The notes under the pieces were generated by a model that was given only the letters and a program-made list of their open reading frames with translations, was not told where the DNA came from and ran no database searches. Below, piece by piece: positions 61,020 to 64,000 of a stretch of 64,000 nucleotides of DNA (the stretch's first letter is position 1; every line of letters starts with the position of its first letter). The DNA is from Linyphia triangularis (Eukaryota > Arthropoda > Arachnida > Araneae > Linyphiidae), in contig OZ021727.1 in assembly GCA_963978545.1 (NCBI GenBank), positions 49,203,385 to 49,267,384 of the forward strand, written 5' to 3'. The translations under genes and the position numbers were made by a program.

Positions 61020-61740
61020 TCCACGAATATCCGATGCCGCACTCAGTCATAAGTAGGTGATTCGGTTTCTCGAGTCAATGATAAAGTTCTTGTCTTTTTA
61101 CATTGCTCCTCCTCCTGTGTTAGTCCACTTGAGGTTTTATCCATTTGGCATGGATGGTACGCCCTTTTCCTTTCAGTATGTGAAGTCGTTCCGTCCCTTG
61201 GTTTCGCTGCCTGGGATCCGACGTGTTGACATAGGTACATCTTGACCAAGAAGGCGGGGCTACCGTACCAGTCGAGGTGAAGATTTGGCGATTGGCTTTC
61301 CTCCTTCGGATTGTTGGCACACCGCTGTGCAATCTCTGTGACGTATTGATGATCCCCTCTGTGGGCAGTGACGCTTAATCGGCGACCAGCTGTTTGTTGC
61401 CTTTAAAACGAGTCTTGCTAAGTTGCTCCCTCGATGATGTCATTCGTATGGTCATTCTGTGGGAGTGGCCTGCCGGTGGTGATGTCACCCTTTTGCGTTG
61501 CTTCCGTGGTCCTGGTGTTGGTCCTTGTTGTCATATATTTTCTGGATTTCCGTCCCTCTCTCGATGTTTTCTGTGACTGCTATTCACTGAGACTCCTCAG
61601 GTGGTTTAGATTTGGTGTGGTTTGTGATTTCCATCACCAATCTTTTAACTGCGATGATCTCGCTGCTCGTCTGAACTGGCTGCTTTTAAGTGATTTTGAA
61701 AATCGTTCCCTCTCTGTTGAACTCTATCCCTGAGCCAAGC
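61020..61740. other. GC-richer block with strand-asymmetric composition, unidentified
   Basis: The plus strand is rich in G and T and the minus strand in A and C, over 700 bp with sharp edges. Overlapping open frames (60-99 codons) exist on both strands without recognisable motifs. Strand asymmetry of this kind is often seen in retroelement sequence, and a Ty3/gypsy pol lies 1.2 kb away, but I see no LTR termini linking them. Confidence 0.3.
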
Positions 61741-62836
61741 ATCAAGACATCAAATATAACCCACACTTTCTGTCCAGCAGAAGTTGCAATAATTTCTGAT
61801 ATCAAAAGTGGAATGTTGTACACCAATCCACCCTTCAGCAAAACTAAAATCTAGAATCCACTAGTTTTTATGAAAGAAGATCTACAGCAAGTAGAAAAAC
61901 CATCTTCCCCACTTCTCAGCCAAACTTAAATTAAATCAATGCCATAATTAATCCAAAATGTGAACAAAACGCTCACTTCAAATATGAATTACAAGTACCT
62001 CAGATAAAAAAATTCTTAATAGTTTTTACATTAATTCTATTAGAATCTTCAATGTCTTAAAACTCATAGTTTTTACGTTATTTAAATGAAATCAACAGTA
62101 CTTCCTACACACCCTAAGCAGTAACAAAATCCAAACTCAAAATTCCTGTCTTTTAACAAAATAAATTTCCTAAATTTTGATCCATTAAATGAAAAAATGG
62201 TTCACAAAACCCCCAAAGAAAAAAAAACCATCAAAGTTTTTCTATGTCAAGAACCCCCAGCCAAAATGTTTATCTCGCAACCTATCCATTTCTATAGCGG
62301 CCGAAAACAAATTTCGCCCCCACGTATAATTAAAACTTATTCTCCGATATCCTCTCTCTCTCCGACATCCAACATTTCTTTCACCGCGCACGGTCTACAA
62401 AATAAATCCCCCTTTTTGCCTCGACAAAACAAACAAAACAACAACAAAAAAGAAACCCACTCGCCTCCGAAACGAGAAGGAGAAAAAAAAAATCACCCAC
62501 CTCGGATCTCGTTTCAATACTCCGACCCCTTTTGCAAACCAACAGAGCGGCCTAGAAGTGACGCCCCCCCTTGCCAAAACCAGTTGGGGCGACTCTTCAG
62601 GGTCAAAGGTGTATCCGTTAGTGATATGTTAGCCCAGGAAACGCCAACTTTATCTACAGCACATGTTTAGTCGGAGATAACGACAGAGATTCACAGGACC
62701 CTTAAAAACCAAATAAAGCACTAAATATCCGAAACTGGACAACCCCTATGGATTTGACTTCAAGCCCAGTGTCCCACAAGTATCAAGTTAACCCTTATTT
62801 CACTATGTTTGTTTACAAACGAACTTTCCTGCTAGC
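61741..62836. other. Non-coding DNA downstream of a retroelement pol
   Basis: A 157-codon plus-strand frame (62197-62670) is rich in Pro, Ser and Lys and lies in pyrimidine-rich low-complexity DNA, so I do not call it a gene. On the minus strand this is where a 3' LTR of the neighbouring gypsy-type element would lie, but its ends were not identified. Confidence 0.35.
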
Positions 62837-62855
62837 TTTCACTCTCTCCCTTCTC
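62837..62855 (-). other. Candidate polypurine tract of the gypsy-type element
   Basis: On the minus strand a purine run 'gagaagggagagag' occurs about 40 bp beyond the pol stop, followed by 'tgaaagc'. Position and composition fit the plus-strand priming site that precedes the 3' LTR of LTR retrotransposons. Without a second LTR in the window it stays tentative. Confidence 0.25.
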
Positions 62856-62891
62856 ACACCTGATTATCGGCAAACGTTCTTGTTTACAACG

Positions 62892-63860
62892 CTACTTCCT
62901 GTGTCTCAAATTGTAATAAATGGATGGGCGTGTTGTCCCAGCAAGCGGTGTATAGTTGTCCTGAAGCTTAGATAATCTATGATCAGCTAGTTTGAGCCGG
63001 CTTATATGCACTGTACGCTCTTGAAATGGATCAACGTCTAATTTAATATTAAGTAAATTTGGTGATCTCTCAGAAATAACAGTATAGGGACCCAAGAATC
63101 GCTTTTGAAATCTCCCAGGATTCTTAAAAAATACCTTATCACCCAATTTAATCTGTCTCTTGACAGATTTAAATTTAGCATAATTTTGCTGAATAATCTG
63201 TTGTTTTTCAATGTTATGATAAGCACTTTGCCTGCAGGTTTCCAAGATTTGTATCCTATTCTCAAACCAGTGTGGCAAGTTCAACCAGTCGACGTTATCT
63301 TTAACTGTTGTACAGCCCATAGCTTGAAATATAGGCTTCATTTCTCTACCGAAAAACAGTTCATTTGGTGTATATTGTAATACTGAATGCTTAACGTTAT
63401 TATACCAATTTTTATGAAGATTTATCGCAATTTTTAAGTCCATACCAGATTCTTTCAATGCCAAAATTGTATTCTTTAATTCTGCATTAATTTTTTCAGA
63501 TTTCCCATTTAGAGAGGGTGTCAGTGCGGGAATCTTAATTAATTTCACCCCCAGCTTTTCATTCAACTCTTTGAAACCGTTCGATATATAACAGCCTCCA
63601 TTATCGCTAATGATCTGTTTAGGAGTGCCATAACTACATATATATCTCAACAAACACTCAGTAACCTGTTTAGCACCGATGTTTCCAATGGGATACAATT
63701 CAATATGACGTGAAAAATTATCGATGAATGTAATCACGTAATCGCCAGATTTCAAAGGTCCCAGAATATCAGTTGAAATTACTGAACCAATTTCTGTTGG
63801 AATAGGCGCTATGCCTTGTGGCAAAACTTTCTGATATGCGCACTCGATTTTTTTTTTACT
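62892..63860 (-). CDS. pol: Ty3/gypsy retrotransposon pol, integrase region (5' part broken or missing)
   Basis: The open frame holds a retroviral-type integrase core. Counting from the Leu at 63824 as residue 1, the catalytic triad is D19 (in STDILGPL), D74 (in SDNGG) and E110 (in NGKSEKIN), with 35 residues between the last two, i.e. DD35E. Residues near 220-250 form the GPY/F module (KLGDKVFFKNP.RF.KRFLGPY), and the protein ends YNLRHRK, a common pol terminus. Upstream in frame, ECAYQKV resembles the end of the HHCC zinc-binding motif, but one Cys position is occupied by Gln or lost. A stop (63861-63863) lies just before a run of 10 A (63848-63857), and no RNase H is readable up to the window edge. 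The integrase would insert element cDNA into the host genome. The copy is probably inactive as a whole. Confidence 0.9.
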   Translation of the reverse strand, partial: SKKKIECAYQKVLPQGIAPIPTEIGSVISTDILGPLKSGDYVITFIDNFSRHIELYPIGNIGAKQVTECLLRYICSYGTPKQIISDNGGCYISNGFKELNEKLGVKLIKIPALTPSLNGKSEKINAELKNTILALKESGMDLKIAINLHKNWYNNVKHSVLQYTPNELFFGREMKPIFQAMGCTTVKDNVDWLNLPHWFENRIQILETCRQSAYHNIEKQQIIQQNYAKFKSVKRQIKLGDKVFFKNPGRFQKRFLGPYTVISERSPNLLNIKLDVDPFQERTVHISRLKLADHRLSKLQDNYTPLAGTTRPSIYYNLRHRK

Positions 63861-64000
63861 CTAACCATTTTTATTGACCTTACCAAAAACCCTCGATGAT
63901 TTCCCTTTGAGTAATTGTGAACCACAATTCATTTTACGTTTCCACATTAATAGCGTATCTGAACAAACCGTAGATAGAAGACTGGATCAAGGCACCATAA
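63861..64000 (-). pseudogene. Probable broken upstream part of the gypsy-type pol
   Basis: All three minus-strand frames contain stops here. Short stretches (for example NELWFTITQREIIEG in one frame) have the flavour of the linker between RNase H and the integrase zinc finger. A frameshift or deletion around the A10 run is likely. The window ends before any clear RNase H motif. Confidence 0.35.

Noticed and set aside
61434..61733. 99-codon open frame rich in Val/Leu/Phe
   Set aside because: Explained by the G/T-rich strand; competing frames of similar size exist on both strands.
62197..62670. 157-codon Pro/Ser/Lys-rich open frame
   Set aside because: It lies in C- and A-rich low-complexity DNA where stop codons are rare by composition; no domain is visible.

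Overview
The window is strongly A+T-rich eukaryotic DNA from an animal, most likely an arthropod. It is dense in transposon remains, simple repeats and homopolymer runs. I found no ribosomal or functional tRNA gene, no CRISPR array and no host exon I can defend. Nearly all open frames shorter than about 110 codons look like chance or repeat-derived frames. The arthropod call rests on the kinds of mobile DNA present (mariner-like, Ty3/gypsy, tRNA-derived SINEs, many TIR elements); the species cannot be fixed from this sequence.

Layout. 0-3 kb: a 171-bp tandem duplication, a GC-richer patch, and an interspersed repeat carrying a decayed mariner/Tc1-type transposase. 3-40 kb: mostly A+T-rich DNA with microsatellites, a tRNA-derived SINE at 11.1 kb, a short TIR element at 16.3 kb, a CpG-containing patch at 21 kb, a pentanucleotide (CTAAA)n array at 29.2 kb, and a 24-bp array at 36.6 kb that reads as an 8-residue repeat. 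40.8-59.7 kb: a transposon graveyard. It holds a TTAA-flanked palindromic element (40.85-41.57), a large fold-back family in two opposed clusters (42.8-48.06 and 56.68-58.6), a CpG-rich-TIR insertion with its own nested SINE (43.24-45.20), a near-perfect 207-bp hairpin (48.34-48.55), and a nested pair of TAGGG-ended elements (49.13-54.33). 55.2-56.5 kb holds a further copy of the first interspersed repeat with six internal units. 58.8-59.7 kb is another TAGGG-ended TIR element. 62.9-64 kb: a Ty3/gypsy integrase on the minus strand running towards the window edge.

The best candidate for something little described is the nested pair at 49.12-54.34 kb. Both elements begin TAGGG, both are bounded by 8-bp target duplications (one perfect, one 7/8), and both carry about 170-bp subterminal duplications. 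Both also keep fragments of the same protein family, whose conserved blocks I recognise as recurring in uncharacterised animal transposon proteins but cannot place in a named superfamily. The inner element sits inside one arm of the outer palindrome. The intact opposite arm preserves the pre-insertion sequence, so the insertion can be read directly.
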